DNA from: Nocardiopsis sp. YSL2
Lineage (GTDB): Bacteria > Actinomycetota > Actinomycetes > Streptosporangiales > Streptosporangiaceae
DNA length: 64,000 nt
Reading direction: 5' to 3'
NCBI RefSeq assembly: GCF_030555055.1
Contig: NZ_JAMOAO010000001.1
Coordinates: forward strand, 558,001 to 622,000
A program made the position numbers and the translations under genes. Positions 9,670 to 17,392 of the stretch are shown here, in pieces. Under the pieces are notes generated by a model that worked only from the letters and a program-made list of their open reading frames with translations, made no database searches and had not been told where the DNA came from. Numbering within the stretch: the first letter of the stretch is position 1; every line of letters begins with the position of its first letter.

Positions 9670-11652
9670 GTGGACATGACGACTTCCGACCCGCTCGTAG
9701 GCTCGACTCTGGACCGACGCTACTTCGTCGAGTCCCGGATCGCCGGTGGCGGGATGGCGACCGTCTACGTCGCCCATGACCTCCGCCTGGACCGACGCCT
9801 CGCGCTGAAGGTCATGCACGCGTCCCTGGCGCAGGACCCGACCTTCGTCCAGCGCTTCATCAACGAGGCCCACTCGGTCGCCAAGCTCTCGCATCCCAAC
9901 GTCGTCCAGGTCTTCGACCAGGGCGAGGACCAGGGACACGTGTTCCTGGCCATGGAGTACGTGCCCGGGCGCACGCTGCGCGACATGCTCAAGGAGCGCG
10001 GCCGCCTCACCCCGCGGGACGCCCTGAACACGATGGCGCCGGTGCTGGCCGCCCTCGGTGCCGCCCACCAGGCCGGGATGGTGCACCGCGACGTCAAGCC
10101 GGAGAACGTCCTGATCACCCAGGACGGCCGGGTCAAGGTGGCCGACTTCGGTCTGGCCCGCGCCGTGGAGCAGTCCAACCAGGGCCTGACCCGGACCGGA
10201 ACGCTCATGGGCACCGCCGCCTACCTGGCGCCCGAGCAGATCGAGAAGGGCACCGCCGACGCGCGCAGCGACGTCTACGCGTCCGGCATCATGTTCTACG
10301 AGCTGCTCACGGGCAGCCAGCCGCACACGGGCGAGACCCCGATCGCGATCGCCTACCAGCACGTCACCGAGGACGTCCCGCGTCCGTCGCACTTCCTGCC
10401 CAACCTGCCGCCCGAGGTCGACGACCTGGTGACCAAGGCCACCGAGCGCGACCCCCGGTACCGTCCGGGCAACGCGGGGCAGTACCTCGCCAAGGTCCTG
10501 GAGGTCCTGGACCGGCTGCCCGAGGACACCGCGGCACCGGCGGGACCGCTGCCTCCCGTCGCCGCCGGGGCCTCGCCGACGGCCGCCGTCACCGCTCCGC
10601 AACTGATCGCGGGCGGCGCGGGTCCCGGCACCCAGAACGCCACGATGATCGTGGACATGGGCGGCGCCGACTTCGGCGACGACGGATACGAGGACGACGA
10701 CTACCCCGACGACCGCGAGGGCCCCCGGGGCCGCCGCGGCCTCCTGATGGGGATCGGGGCGGCGGTCCTGGCGGTCGTGCTGATCGCCGGCGGATGGTGG
10801 TTCGTCTTCGGCCGCTTCGAGGCGGTGCCGGAGGTGGTCGGGGCCAGCCCCGAGTCCGCCCGCGAGGACATCCGTACCGCCGGGCTGGTCTACGACCTGG
10901 TCGAGGAGCCCGTCTACAGCGACGAGGACCCGGGCACGGTCGCCCGCACCGAGCCCGAGGCCGGCGAGCGGCTCTCCCCCGGCGACGACGTGACCGTGTA
11001 CCTGTCCATGGGCCCCCGGGCGGTGGAGATGCCCGACCTGGCGGGCGAGAACATCGCCAACGCCCTCGCCGCCCTGGAGGACCTCGGCTTCGACCCCGAG
11101 ACCCTCGTCGAGGAGCCCGTCGACGCCGAGGACGTGGAACCCGGCGAAGTGATCTCCACCGATCCGGAGGCCGGAGCCGAGGCCGACCGCGAGGAGGGCG
11201 TCACCCTCACCATCAGCCGCGGCATCGAGGTGCCCGCGGTCACCGGGCAGGAGCTGGACGAGGCCCAGCGGACCCTGGAGGACCTCGGTCTGACCGTGTC
11301 GGTCACCGAGGAGGAGAGCGAGGACGTCGACGAGGGCGTGGTGATCACGCAGAGCCCCGACAACGGCAGCACGGTCGGCGCCGGCGGCGAGGTCCAGCTC
11401 ACGGTCTCCACCGGCCCGCCGGGCATCGAGATCCCCGACGTCACCGGCAAGCGCATCACCGAGGCCAAGGAGATCCTGAAGGACGCCGGTTTCAAGGTCA
11501 AGGTCGAGCGGCTCTTCCACGGCCTCGTCGTGGTGTCGCAGTCCCACACCGGGACCGCCCCGAAGGACACGGAGATCACCATCACGGCGACCCCGGGCGG
11601 CATCGACCTGGGCGACTTCGAGGGCGAGGGCGACGGCGGGGACGACGACTGA
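9670..11652 (+). CDS. pknL: PASTA-domain serine/threonine protein kinase (PknL/PknB type)
   Basis: A 660-residue membrane kinase. The N-terminal domain has the glycine loop IAGGGMATVY, ALKVMH lysine, catalytic HRDVKPEN (D141), DFG at 159-161 and APEQ. A linker rich in Pro/Ala and Asp leads to one transmembrane helix at about 356-376, followed by four extracellular PASTA repeats beginning AVPEVVG, VEMPDLAG, EVPAVTG and EIPDVTG, which in this family bind muropeptides or lipid II. The GTG at 9670 gives the N-terminus MDMTTSDPLVG, matching relatives; a much longer ORF extends back through the repeat island and is not used. A very acidic C-terminal tail ends the protein. Neighbour of the Rv2175c-like gene, its likely substrate. 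Confidence 0.93.
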   Translation: MDMTTSDPLVGSTLDRRYFVESRIAGGGMATVYVAHDLRLDRRLALKVMHASLAQDPTFVQRFINEAHSVAKLSHPNVVQVFDQGEDQGHVFLAMEYVPGRTLRDMLKERGRLTPRDALNTMAPVLAALGAAHQAGMVHRDVKPENVLITQDGRVKVADFGLARAVEQSNQGLTRTGTLMGTAAYLAPEQIEKGTADARSDVYASGIMFYELLTGSQPHTGETPIAIAYQHVTEDVPRPSHFLPNLPPEVDDLVTKATERDPRYRPGNAGQYLAKVLEVLDRLPEDTAAPAGPLPPVAAGASPTAAVTAPQLIAGGAGPGTQNATMIVDMGGADFGDDGYEDDDYPDDREGPRGRRGLLMGIGAAVLAVVLIAGGWWFVFGRFEAVPEVVGASPESAREDIRTAGLVYDLVEEPVYSDEDPGTVARTEPEAGERLSPGDDVTVYLSMGPRAVEMPDLAGENIANALAALEDLGFDPETLVEEPVDAEDVEPGEVISTDPEAGAEADREEGVTLTISRGIEVPAVTGQELDEAQRTLEDLGLTVSVTEEESEDVDEGVVITQSPDNGSTVGAGGEVQLTVSTGPPGIEIPDVTGKRITEAKEILKDAGFKVKVERLFHGLVVVSQSHTGTAPKDTEITITATPGGIDLGDFEGEGDGGDDD

Positions 11653-11690
11653 ACCGGCCCCGCTCGCCGTCGGCGCCCGTCGGGTGCCGA

Positions 11691-11696
11691 TAGGCT
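11691..11696 (+). promoter_or_regulatory. Leaderless-type -10 hexamer (TAGGCT)
   Basis: TAGGCT, 6-nt spacer, ATG at 11703. Confidence 0.5.
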
Positions 11697-11702
11697 CGCC
11701 CC

Positions 11703-12365
11703 ATGGGCATGGACGCGATCCGGGTACTGGTGGTCGACGACCATCCGATGTGGCGCGACGCGGTCGCGCGCGACCTCGGCGAGGCCGGGGTGGACGTGGT
11801 CGGAACGGCGGGCGACGGCGCCAAGGCCCTGCGCATCGCGCCGGCCGCGCGCCCCACGCTGGCCGTGGTCGACCTGAACCTGCCGGACATGTCCGGGGTG
11901 GAGCTGACGGCGGGGCTGGTGGCCCTGGCCGAGCCGCCCCGCGTACTGGTGCTGTCGGCCAGCGGCGAGGGCGACGACGTCCTGGCCGCGGTCAAGGCGG
12001 GGGCGACCGGATACCTGGTGAAGTCCGCCGCGCGCGAGGAACTGCTGGACGCGGTGCGCCGTGTGCACGCCGGGGAGGCGGTCTACACACCGGGACTGGC
12101 CGGTCTCGTCCTGGGCGAGTACCGCAGGCTGGCCTCGGAGCGGGCACCCCGGGAGCCGGAGAGCACCGCCCCCGCGCTCACCCCGCGCGAGACCGAGGTG
12201 CTGCGCCTGGTCGCCAAGGGGCTGGCCTACAAGCAGATCGCGGCCCGGCTGACGATCTCGCACCGCACGGTGCAGAACCACGTGCAGAACACACTCGCCA
12301 AGCTCCACCTGCACAACCGGGTGGAACTCGTGCGCTACGCCATCGACCAGGGACTGGACGGGTAG
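11703..12365 (+). CDS. NarL/LuxR-family response regulator
   Basis: A 220-residue two-domain regulator: receiver with DD pocket at 12-13, phospho-acceptor D57 in VVDLNLPDMSG, and K107 in GYLVKS; then a LuxR HTH (LTPRETEVLRLVAKGLAYKQIAARLTISHRTVQNHVQNTL). No kinase gene is adjacent. The HisKA_3 sensor kinase encoded at 17378-18499 is the obvious partner; in Streptomyces the related pair (MacRS type) is contiguous next to a phosphofructokinase gene, so the pair seems to have been split here (inference). Confidence 0.9.
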   Translation: MGMDAIRVLVVDDHPMWRDAVARDLGEAGVDVVGTAGDGAKALRIAPAARPTLAVVDLNLPDMSGVELTAGLVALAEPPRVLVLSASGEGDDVLAAVKAGATGYLVKSAAREELLDAVRRVHAGEAVYTPGLAGLVLGEYRRLASERAPREPESTAPALTPRETEVLRLVAKGLAYKQIAARLTISHRTVQNHVQNTLAKLHLHNRVELVRYAIDQGLDG

Positions 12366-12401
12366 CGGCACCCGCCCGCGCGATCCGCACCGGCTCTCGG
12401 G

Positions 12402-12431
12402 TTGGCCTGGACTCCCCCGGCCCACTATGGT
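12402..12431 (+). promoter_or_regulatory. Promoter of the phosphofructokinase gene
   Basis: -35 TTGGCC (12402-12407), 18-bp spacer, -10 TATGGT (12426-12431). The -10 lies inside the DasR-type palindrome, so a bound repressor would block it. Confidence 0.5.
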
Positions 12432-12441
12432 CTAGACCATA
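12426..12441. promoter_or_regulatory. Candidate DasR operator (dre site)
   Basis: Perfect 16-bp palindrome TATGGTCTAGACCATA whose 12-bp core TGGTCTAGACCA equals the core of the dre consensus bound by the GntR-family regulator DasR (GlcNAc/aminosugar control in Streptomyces). It is 43 nt before the pfp start. Confidence 0.75.
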
Positions 12442-12483
12442 TGGCGCGATGCGCTGAATCACACTACGTCGAGGAGTTGTCGC

Positions 12484-13509
12484 ATGCGAGTCGGGGTGTT
12501 GACCGGCGGTGGAGACTGCCCTGGTCTGAACGCGGTCATCCGCGCCGTCGTCCGCAAGGGGATCAAGGACTACGGCTACGAGTTCGTGGGCTTCCGGGAC
12601 GGCTGGCGCGGCCCCCTGGAAGGCGACACCATGCCGCTGGACGTCACGGCGGTGCGCGGCATCCTGCCGCGCGGCGGCACGATCCTGGGCTCCTCGCGCA
12701 CCAACCTGATGAAGATCGAGGGCGGTGTCGAGCGGGTCAAGGACAACATGGCCGGACTGGGCGTGGACGCCCTGGTGGCCATCGGCGGCGAGGACACCCT
12801 GGGCGTGGCGCGGCAGCTGCACGACCGGGGTGTGAACGTCGTGGGCGTGCCCAAGACCATCGACAACGACCTCAACGCGACCGACTACACGTTCGGTTTC
12901 GACACGGCCGTGAACATCGCGATGGAGGCCATCGACCGGCTGCACACCACCGCCGAGTCGCACCACCGCGCGCTCGTGGTGGAGGTCATGGGACGCCACG
13001 CCGGATGGATCGCGCTGCACTCGGGCATGGCGGCCGGCGCCAACGTGATCCTCATCCCCGAGCGGCCCTTCGACATCGACCAGGTCGTCAAGCACGTCGA
13101 GAGCCGCTTCCAGACGCAGTACGCGCCCATCATCGTGGTCGCCGAGGGCGCGCACCCCATGGAGGGCCAGATGGAGCTGGCGACCGGGGAGACGGACGCC
13201 TTCGGCCACGTCCGCCTGGGCGGCATCGGCCAGCGCCTGGCCGACGAGATCGAGCAGCGCACCGGTAAGGAGGCGCGCTCGGTGGTGCTCGGTCACGTGC
13301 AGCGCGGCGGCACCCCCTCCGCGTTCGACCGGGTGCTCGCCACCCGTCTGGGCGTGAACGCGATCGACGCCGTGCACGACGGGGCGTTCGGCAAGATGGT
13401 CGGTCTGCAGGGCACCGACATCGTGCGGGTGGACCTGGCCGAGGCCACCGACACCCTCAAGACCGTCCCGGCCGAGCGCTACGAGGAGGCCGAGGTCTTC
13501 TTCGGCTAG
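12484..13509 (+). CDS. pfp: 6-phosphofructokinase, predicted pyrophosphate-dependent
   Basis: Phosphorylates fructose 6-phosphate. The 341-residue protein has GGGDCPGLN, GGTILGSSRTN, GGEDT and PKTIDND (catalytic D127). Two positions decide the phosphoryl donor: residue 104 is Asp (G in ATP enzymes) and residue 124 is Lys (G in classic ATP enzymes). Asp104 with Lys124 is the signature of PPi-dependent enzymes, and the sequence resembles the Amycolatopsis methanolica PPi-PFK from end to end (MRVGVLTGGGDCPGLNAVIR, ending ERYEEAEVFFG). GAGGAG lies 7 nt before the ATG. A DasR-type operator overlaps the promoter. Followed by a 13-bp hairpin. Confidence 0.9.
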   Translation: MRVGVLTGGGDCPGLNAVIRAVVRKGIKDYGYEFVGFRDGWRGPLEGDTMPLDVTAVRGILPRGGTILGSSRTNLMKIEGGVERVKDNMAGLGVDALVAIGGEDTLGVARQLHDRGVNVVGVPKTIDNDLNATDYTFGFDTAVNIAMEAIDRLHTTAESHHRALVVEVMGRHAGWIALHSGMAAGANVILIPERPFDIDQVVKHVESRFQTQYAPIIVVAEGAHPMEGQMELATGETDAFGHVRLGGIGQRLADEIEQRTGKEARSVVLGHVQRGGTPSAFDRVLATRLGVNAIDAVHDGAFGKMVGLQGTDIVRVDLAEATDTLKTVPAERYEEAEVFFG

Positions 13510-13553
13510 CCAGCGCGTGTGCGGTGGACGCCGAACGTCCGCCCAGTGGCCTC

Positions 13554-13590
13554 CCGCCCCCGTGCCGCCGTCCCGTCGGTACGGGGGCGG
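13554..13590 (+). terminator. Hairpin terminator after pfp
   Basis: 13-bp stem CCGCCCCCGTGCC/GGTACGGGGGCGG with one G-T pair and an 11-nt loop. Confidence 0.6.
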
Positions 13591-13673
13591 TGCTGTGCCC
13601 GGCGTTCGGAACGGTGGTGCGGATGTTCGATACTGGAGGCGGCAGTCATCCTGTACGCACCGGAGGTAGCACC

Positions 13674-14954
13674 ATGTCAGCGTCGCTCGAGTCCGCGCCG
13701 CTCCCCGTAGCCGAGGTCGGAGCCGGCACCGGACTGGGCGAGCTCTGCGTGCTCATGAAGCTCGGCGAGATCGTCCTCAAGGGGTCCAACCGCAAGCTCT
13801 TCGAGCGGAGGCTGCACAACAACATCCGGGCGTCGGTACGCGACCTGGGCGACGTCCGCCTCTCCCAGCGCGGCTCGGGCGTCATCATCGTCCGCAAACC
13901 CGGCGCCTCCGACGTGGAGGTCGCCGAGATCGCCGACCGCATGGCCAACGTCATGGGCGTGGTCTGGGTGCACCTGGTGCGCCGAGTGGCCAAGGACCTG
14001 GACGCCATCACCGACATCGCGGTGCGCTCCCTGGCCGACCGCAGCGGCACGTTCGCCGTGCGGGCCCGCCGCCGGGACAAGCGCTTCGAGATGACCTCGT
14101 CGGAGCTGGCCGGCTACCTGGGCTCCAAGATCATCGAAGCGCACGGGTACCCGGTCAACCTCAAGCGGCCCGACAACACCCTGTTCGTCGAGGTCGACAA
14201 GGACGAGGCGTTCGTGTTCACCGACGGCATCCCGGGCCAGGGCGGCCTGCCGGCCGGGATGAGCGGTCGCGGCCTGGTGCTGATGTCGGGCGGCATCGAC
14301 TCGCCGGTCGCGGCGCACCGGATGATCCGGCGCGGCCTGAAGGTGGACTTCCTGCACTTCTCCGGGATGCCGTTCACCGGCCCCGAGTCGATCTACAAGG
14401 CCTACAGCCTGGTGCGCCAGATCGACCGCTACCAGGTGGGCTCGCGGCTGTTCGTGGTGCCCTTCGGCAAGGCCCAGCAGCAGCTGAAGAGCTCGGGCAT
14501 CGAGCGGCTGCAGATCGTCGCCCAGCGCCGCCTGATGCTCAAGACCGCCGAGGCGCTCGCCGACGACCTGGGCGCGGAGTGCCTGATCACCGGGGACGCC
14601 CTGGGCCAGGTGTCCAGCCAGACGATGACCAACCTCACCGCCCTGGACGACGCGGTGGACCTGCCGATCCTGCGGCCGCTCATCGGTATGGACAAGACCG
14701 AGATCATGGAGCAGGCCCGCCGGATCGGCACCCTGGCCATCTCTGAGCTGCCCGACGAGGACTGCTGCACGATGCTGACGCCGCGCCAGGTGGAGACCGC
14801 GGCCAAGATCCCGGACCTGCGCCAGATCGAGAGGCGGATGGACGCCGAGGAGCTGGCCGAGCACCTGGTCACCACGGCCCAGCTGCACAAGCCCAGTTTC
14901 CTGGGCGACGCGGCGCCCGCCCGGGTGGCACCCGCCGCCGCGGCCCGCGTCTGA
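13674..14954 (+). CDS. thiI: tRNA 4-thiouridine synthase ThiI, short form
   Basis: ATP-dependent thiolation of tRNA U8. The 426-residue protein has an N-terminal ferredoxin-like plus THUMP domain (about 35-165) and a PP-loop AANH domain with SGGIDSPVA. The C-terminal PDEDCCTMLTPRQVET is present but the rhodanese domain that carries the active persulfide in E. coli ThiI is absent, as in many Gram-positive enzymes, so sulfur must come from a partner. The ATG at 13674 follows GGAGG at a good distance; the open frame extends upstream without support. Ends in a shared terminator with aroF. Confidence 0.9.
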   Translation: MSASLESAPLPVAEVGAGTGLGELCVLMKLGEIVLKGSNRKLFERRLHNNIRASVRDLGDVRLSQRGSGVIIVRKPGASDVEVAEIADRMANVMGVVWVHLVRRVAKDLDAITDIAVRSLADRSGTFAVRARRRDKRFEMTSSELAGYLGSKIIEAHGYPVNLKRPDNTLFVEVDKDEAFVFTDGIPGQGGLPAGMSGRGLVLMSGGIDSPVAAHRMIRRGLKVDFLHFSGMPFTGPESIYKAYSLVRQIDRYQVGSRLFVVPFGKAQQQLKSSGIERLQIVAQRRLMLKTAEALADDLGAECLITGDALGQVSSQTMTNLTALDDAVDLPILRPLIGMDKTEIMEQARRIGTLAISELPDEDCCTMLTPRQVETAAKIPDLRQIERRMDAEELAEHLVTTAQLHKPSFLGDAAPARVAPAAAARV

Positions 14955-14957
14955 GAC

Positions 14958-15001
14958 GAGCGGGTGCTCCGCACGCCCGAGGGCCCGCGGAGCACCCGCT
15001 C
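14958..15001. terminator. Bidirectional terminator between thiI and aroF
   Basis: Perfect 15-bp stem GAGCGGGTGCTCCGC with a 14-nt loop, directly after thiI and before the end of the convergent aroF. Confidence 0.75.
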
Positions 15002-15017
15002 TCACGCTCTCACGCCG

Positions 15018-16064
15018 TCACAGCGCGGCGAGTTCCCGGCCCGGCGCGGGCGTCAGGGTACGGCCGCTCAGGGTGGCCAGGGTCGCCGACAGGTCCCGCA
15101 GCTCCGCCAGGTCGCCCTCCTGCAGCGCCTGGGGGCCGTCGCACAGCGCCTCCTCCGGTGCGGGGTGCACGTCCACGATGATGCCGTCGGCGCCCACCGC
15201 GATGGCGGCGCGCGACAGGGGCAGGACGAGGTCGCGCTTGCCGCCGGAGTGCGAGGGGTCCACGATCACCGGCAGGTGGGACAGGTTCTGCGCCACCGGG
15301 ACGGCACTGATGTCCAGGGTGTTGCGGGTGGTCTTCTCGAAGGTGCGGATGCCGCGCTCGCACAGGACGATGTCGAGGTTGCCGCGCTGAGCGATGTACT
15401 CGGCGGCCATCAGCCACTCCTCGATCGTGGCGCTCATGCCGCGCTTGAGCAGGACGGGCTTGCCCGCGTCGCCGACCGCCTGCAGCAGGGCGAAGTTCTG
15501 CATGTTGCGCGTGCCGACCTGGAGCATGTCGGCGTAGGAGGCGACCAGCTCGACGTCGGCCGCGTCCACGACCTCCGTCACGATGGGCATCCCGGTCTCC
15601 TCGCGCACGTCCGCGAGGATCTTCAGGCCCTGCTCCCCCAGCCCCTGGAAGGCGTAGGGCGAGGTCCGCGGCTTGTAGGCGCCGCCCCGCAGCAGCGACG
15701 CGCCGGCGGCCAGCGCCATCCTGGCGGCCTCCAGGGTCTGCTCGGGGGTCTCGACCGCGCACGGCCCGGCGATCACGGTCATGTTCTCGCCGCCGATCGG
15801 GACGCCGCGCACGCTCACCACGCTGCGGCTGTCGTGGTTCTCGCGGCTGACGAGCTTGTAGGGGGCCGAGATGCGCAGCACGTCGCTGACACCGGGCTTG
15901 GCGGCCAGGCCGAGGTCCTGGAACCGTTCGACGTCGCCGACCAGGCCGATGATCGTGCGGCTCACGCCGCGCGTCACGTAGGCCTCGCCGCCGACCGAGC
16001 TGACCAGCTCGACCAGATCGTCGATGTTGTCGGGGGTCGCGTCCGGTGCCATCACGATGACCAT
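15018..16064 (-). CDS. aroF: 3-deoxy-7-phosphoheptulonate (DAHP) synthase, type I-beta
   Basis: First step of the shikimate pathway (PEP plus erythrose 4-phosphate). The 348-residue protein has an N-terminal ferredoxin-like regulatory domain (about 1-65, MVIVMAPDATPDNID onward) and a KDO8P/DAHP synthase barrel with MTVIAGPCAVET, LLRGGAYKPRTSPYAFQG, VLLKRGMSAT, NLDIVLCERGIRTFE and PVIVDPSHSGGKRD. The N-terminal domain is the type that gives tyrosine or phenylalanine feedback control in Thermotoga. Upstream on the same strand are an aromatic leader peptide and a 17-bp attenuator hairpin. The equivalent locus in Mycobacterium and Streptomyces carries a type II enzyme. Confidence 0.93.
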   Translation of the reverse strand: MVIVMAPDATPDNIDDLVELVSSVGGEAYVTRGVSRTIIGLVGDVERFQDLGLAAKPGVSDVLRISAPYKLVSRENHDSRSVVSVRGVPIGGENMTVIAGPCAVETPEQTLEAARMALAAGASLLRGGAYKPRTSPYAFQGLGEQGLKILADVREETGMPIVTEVVDAADVELVASYADMLQVGTRNMQNFALLQAVGDAGKPVLLKRGMSATIEEWLMAAEYIAQRGNLDIVLCERGIRTFEKTTRNTLDISAVPVAQNLSHLPVIVDPSHSGGKRDLVLPLSRAAIAVGADGIIVDVHPAPEEALCDGPQALQEGDLAELRDLSATLATLSGRTLTPAPGRELAAL

Positions 16065-16118
16065 GTGGGTAGTCCCTGTTTGTTGGAGTGGCTGAGCCCC
16101 GTGGCGGCGGCCGGAACG

Positions 16119-16156
16119 CGAAGGAGCCCCGGGCCGTCCGGCCCGGGGCTCCTTCG
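16119..16156 (-). terminator. Attenuator hairpin in the aroF leader
   Basis: Perfect 17-bp stem with a 4-nt loop (arms start CGAAGGAGCCCC), 13 nt downstream of the leader-peptide stop and 54 nt before aroF on the minus strand. By far the most stable structure in the leader. Confidence 0.75.
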
Positions 16157-16169
16157 AAGTCGTCCTGTA

Positions 16170-16244
16170 TCAGCGCAGCGCTTGACAGGCGACCGTCCGG
16201 GAGTCGGGCCGGTAGCCATAAAAGCGCCAAAAGTTCCGCTGCAT
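16170..16244 (-). CDS. Aromatic-amino-acid leader peptide of aroF
   Basis: A 24-codon ORF that starts MQRNFWRFYGYRPDS and ends in TGA. Positions 5-11 are F W R F Y G Y, so five of seven residues are Phe, Trp or Tyr; this density is what an attenuation leader for an aromatic pathway gene would have. Its ATG is 7 nt behind a TATAGT hexamer, so the leader is itself probably translated from a leaderless transcript, giving tight coupling of initiation to translation. Stalling at the aromatic codons would be expected to prevent the downstream hairpin from forming. Too short for standard gene finders. Confidence 0.75.
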   Translation of the reverse strand: MQRNFWRFYGYRPDSRTVACQALR

Positions 16245-16251
16245 GGCTGTG

Positions 16252-16257
16252 ACTATA
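16252..16257 (-). promoter_or_regulatory. -10 hexamer of the aroF leader (TATAGT)
   Basis: TATAGT then 7 nt then the leader-peptide ATG on the minus strand; closest to consensus of all the leaderless-type hexamers in the window. Confidence 0.6.
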
Positions 16258-16369
16258 GCGCACGTCCAGACAGAACCCGCACACCCGGGGGGAGTGACCT
16301 AGCTCTCGTTGCCGCCTGGCAGGATGGCCAGAGCCTCCCATCCCCCACCCAGCAGGGGAGGCGCACCGA

Positions 16370-17023
16370 GTGACGGCGCGGGAGGACCGGCCGTCTGAGA
16401 GAGGGGACGGATTGCACGAGGGAGCCCGGGCCGGAGACCGGGGGAACACACGGCGGGCCCACCTGCCGCCCGGCCAGGCGATACGCCACGAGCACAAGCC
16501 CCTGCACTACGGCCCCGTGCCCACCTTCCGGCCGCACCGGTGGGACTTCCGTGTCATGGGGGCCACCGAGACCCTGGGCACCTACCGCTGGACCTGGGAC
16601 GAGTTCTCCCGCCTGCCGCGCACGGACACGGTCCGCGACTTCCACTGCGTGATGCGCTTCAGCGTCCCCGACGTGCCCTGGTACGGAGTGCTGCCCCAGG
16701 ACCTGGTCGACATCGCCCCGCCCGCCCCCGAGGTCACGCACGTGATGGCGTGGGGCGAGTACGGCTACAGCGCCAACCTGCGCCTGGACGACTTCCTGGC
16801 CGAGGGCACGATGCTGGCCATGGGGCGCGACCACCGGCCGCTGGACCCCGAGCACGGTTTTCCGCTGCGGCTGGTGGTGCCCCACCTGTACGGCTGGAAG
16901 AGCGTCAAGTGGCTGCGCGCCGTCGAGTACATGACGGCCGACCGCCGGGGCTTCTGGGAGGAGCGCGGCTACCACAACCGGGCCGACCCGTGGCGGGAGC
17001 AGCGCTTCGCCCACCAGGAGTGA
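16370..17023 (+). CDS. Molybdopterin-binding oxidoreductase (sulfite-oxidase fold, short)
   Basis: A 217-residue protein with the core of the SUOX/MsrP molybdopterin fold: WDFRVMGATETLGTYRWTWDEFSRLP, the Mo-ligand region VRDFHCVMRFSVPDVPWYGV with its single cysteine, GEYGYSANLRLDDFL, and PLRLVVPHLYGWKSVKWLRAVEY. Such short stand-alone members are common in Actinobacteria and have no haem or dimerisation domain. No Tat signal is visible, so it is probably cytoplasmic. Substrate unknown. GTG at 16370 is the annotated start; the first 35 residues are poorly conserved-looking and a later TTG start cannot be excluded. Confidence 0.85.
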   Translation: MTAREDRPSERGDGLHEGARAGDRGNTRRAHLPPGQAIRHEHKPLHYGPVPTFRPHRWDFRVMGATETLGTYRWTWDEFSRLPRTDTVRDFHCVMRFSVPDVPWYGVLPQDLVDIAPPAPEVTHVMAWGEYGYSANLRLDDFLAEGTMLAMGRDHRPLDPEHGFPLRLVVPHLYGWKSVKWLRAVEYMTADRRGFWEERGYHNRADPWREQRFAHQE

Positions 17024-17035
17024 CTCGGGGCGCCG

Positions 17036-17232
17036 TACGCCGGGGCCTTCGTCATCGCTCCTGCCCGGCTCGCGGGCTCGCCGGCGGCGGAGACTCCTCC
17101 TGCGGGCACAGGCGCGCCCCTCGCGCGTGCTTTCTTTGGGCCTCCGCTCGTGCCCGCGCCGTCGCCCGCCGCCACCCTCAACGGACGCCCGCGGCGCAGC
17201 CCCTCCTCGCTTCGGCCCGGATCGACCCCCTG
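17036..17232 (-). repeat. Dispersed repeat, units 1 and 2 (inverted, diverged)
   Basis: Read on the minus strand this is type 2 (GCGAGGAGGGGCTGCGCCGC, GGCGTCCGTTGAGGGTGG, CGGAGGCCCAAAGAAAGCAC) running straight into a diverged type 1 start (GGGGCGCGCCTGTGCCCGCA, GGAGGAG, CGGCGAGCCCGCGAGCC). It shows that the two units belong to one composite element. Confidence 0.8.
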
Positions 17233-17392
17233 GGGTCCCGGCGGACTTGACGGCCCCCACCTGTCACCCCCTGGGGTCACGGTGAGCGGGACCGCTGACC
17301 TTCAACCCCCTGGGGTTGCGGCAGGCGGGCACGCTGGCCTGTGACCCCCTGTGGACCCGCCACCTGACGGCTCACCTTCAACCCCCGGCGGC
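17221..17392. repeat. Periodic palindrome array, island B
   Basis: ACCCCCTGGGGT or close variants start at 17225, 17266, 17305, 17344 and 17381, spacing 41, 39, 39 and 37 bp. The first three are perfect; the last overlaps the 3' end of the sensor kinase gene. The DNA between motifs is not conserved. Confidence 0.85.

Noticed and set aside
9439..11547. 702-codon minus-strand frame under the kinase gene
   Set aside because: Mirror of kinase codon bias, no recognisable domain.
17225..17392. CRISPR array in the periodic palindrome islands
   Set aside because: The repeated site is only 12-14 bp, palindromic and degenerate, units are few, and no cas gene is present.
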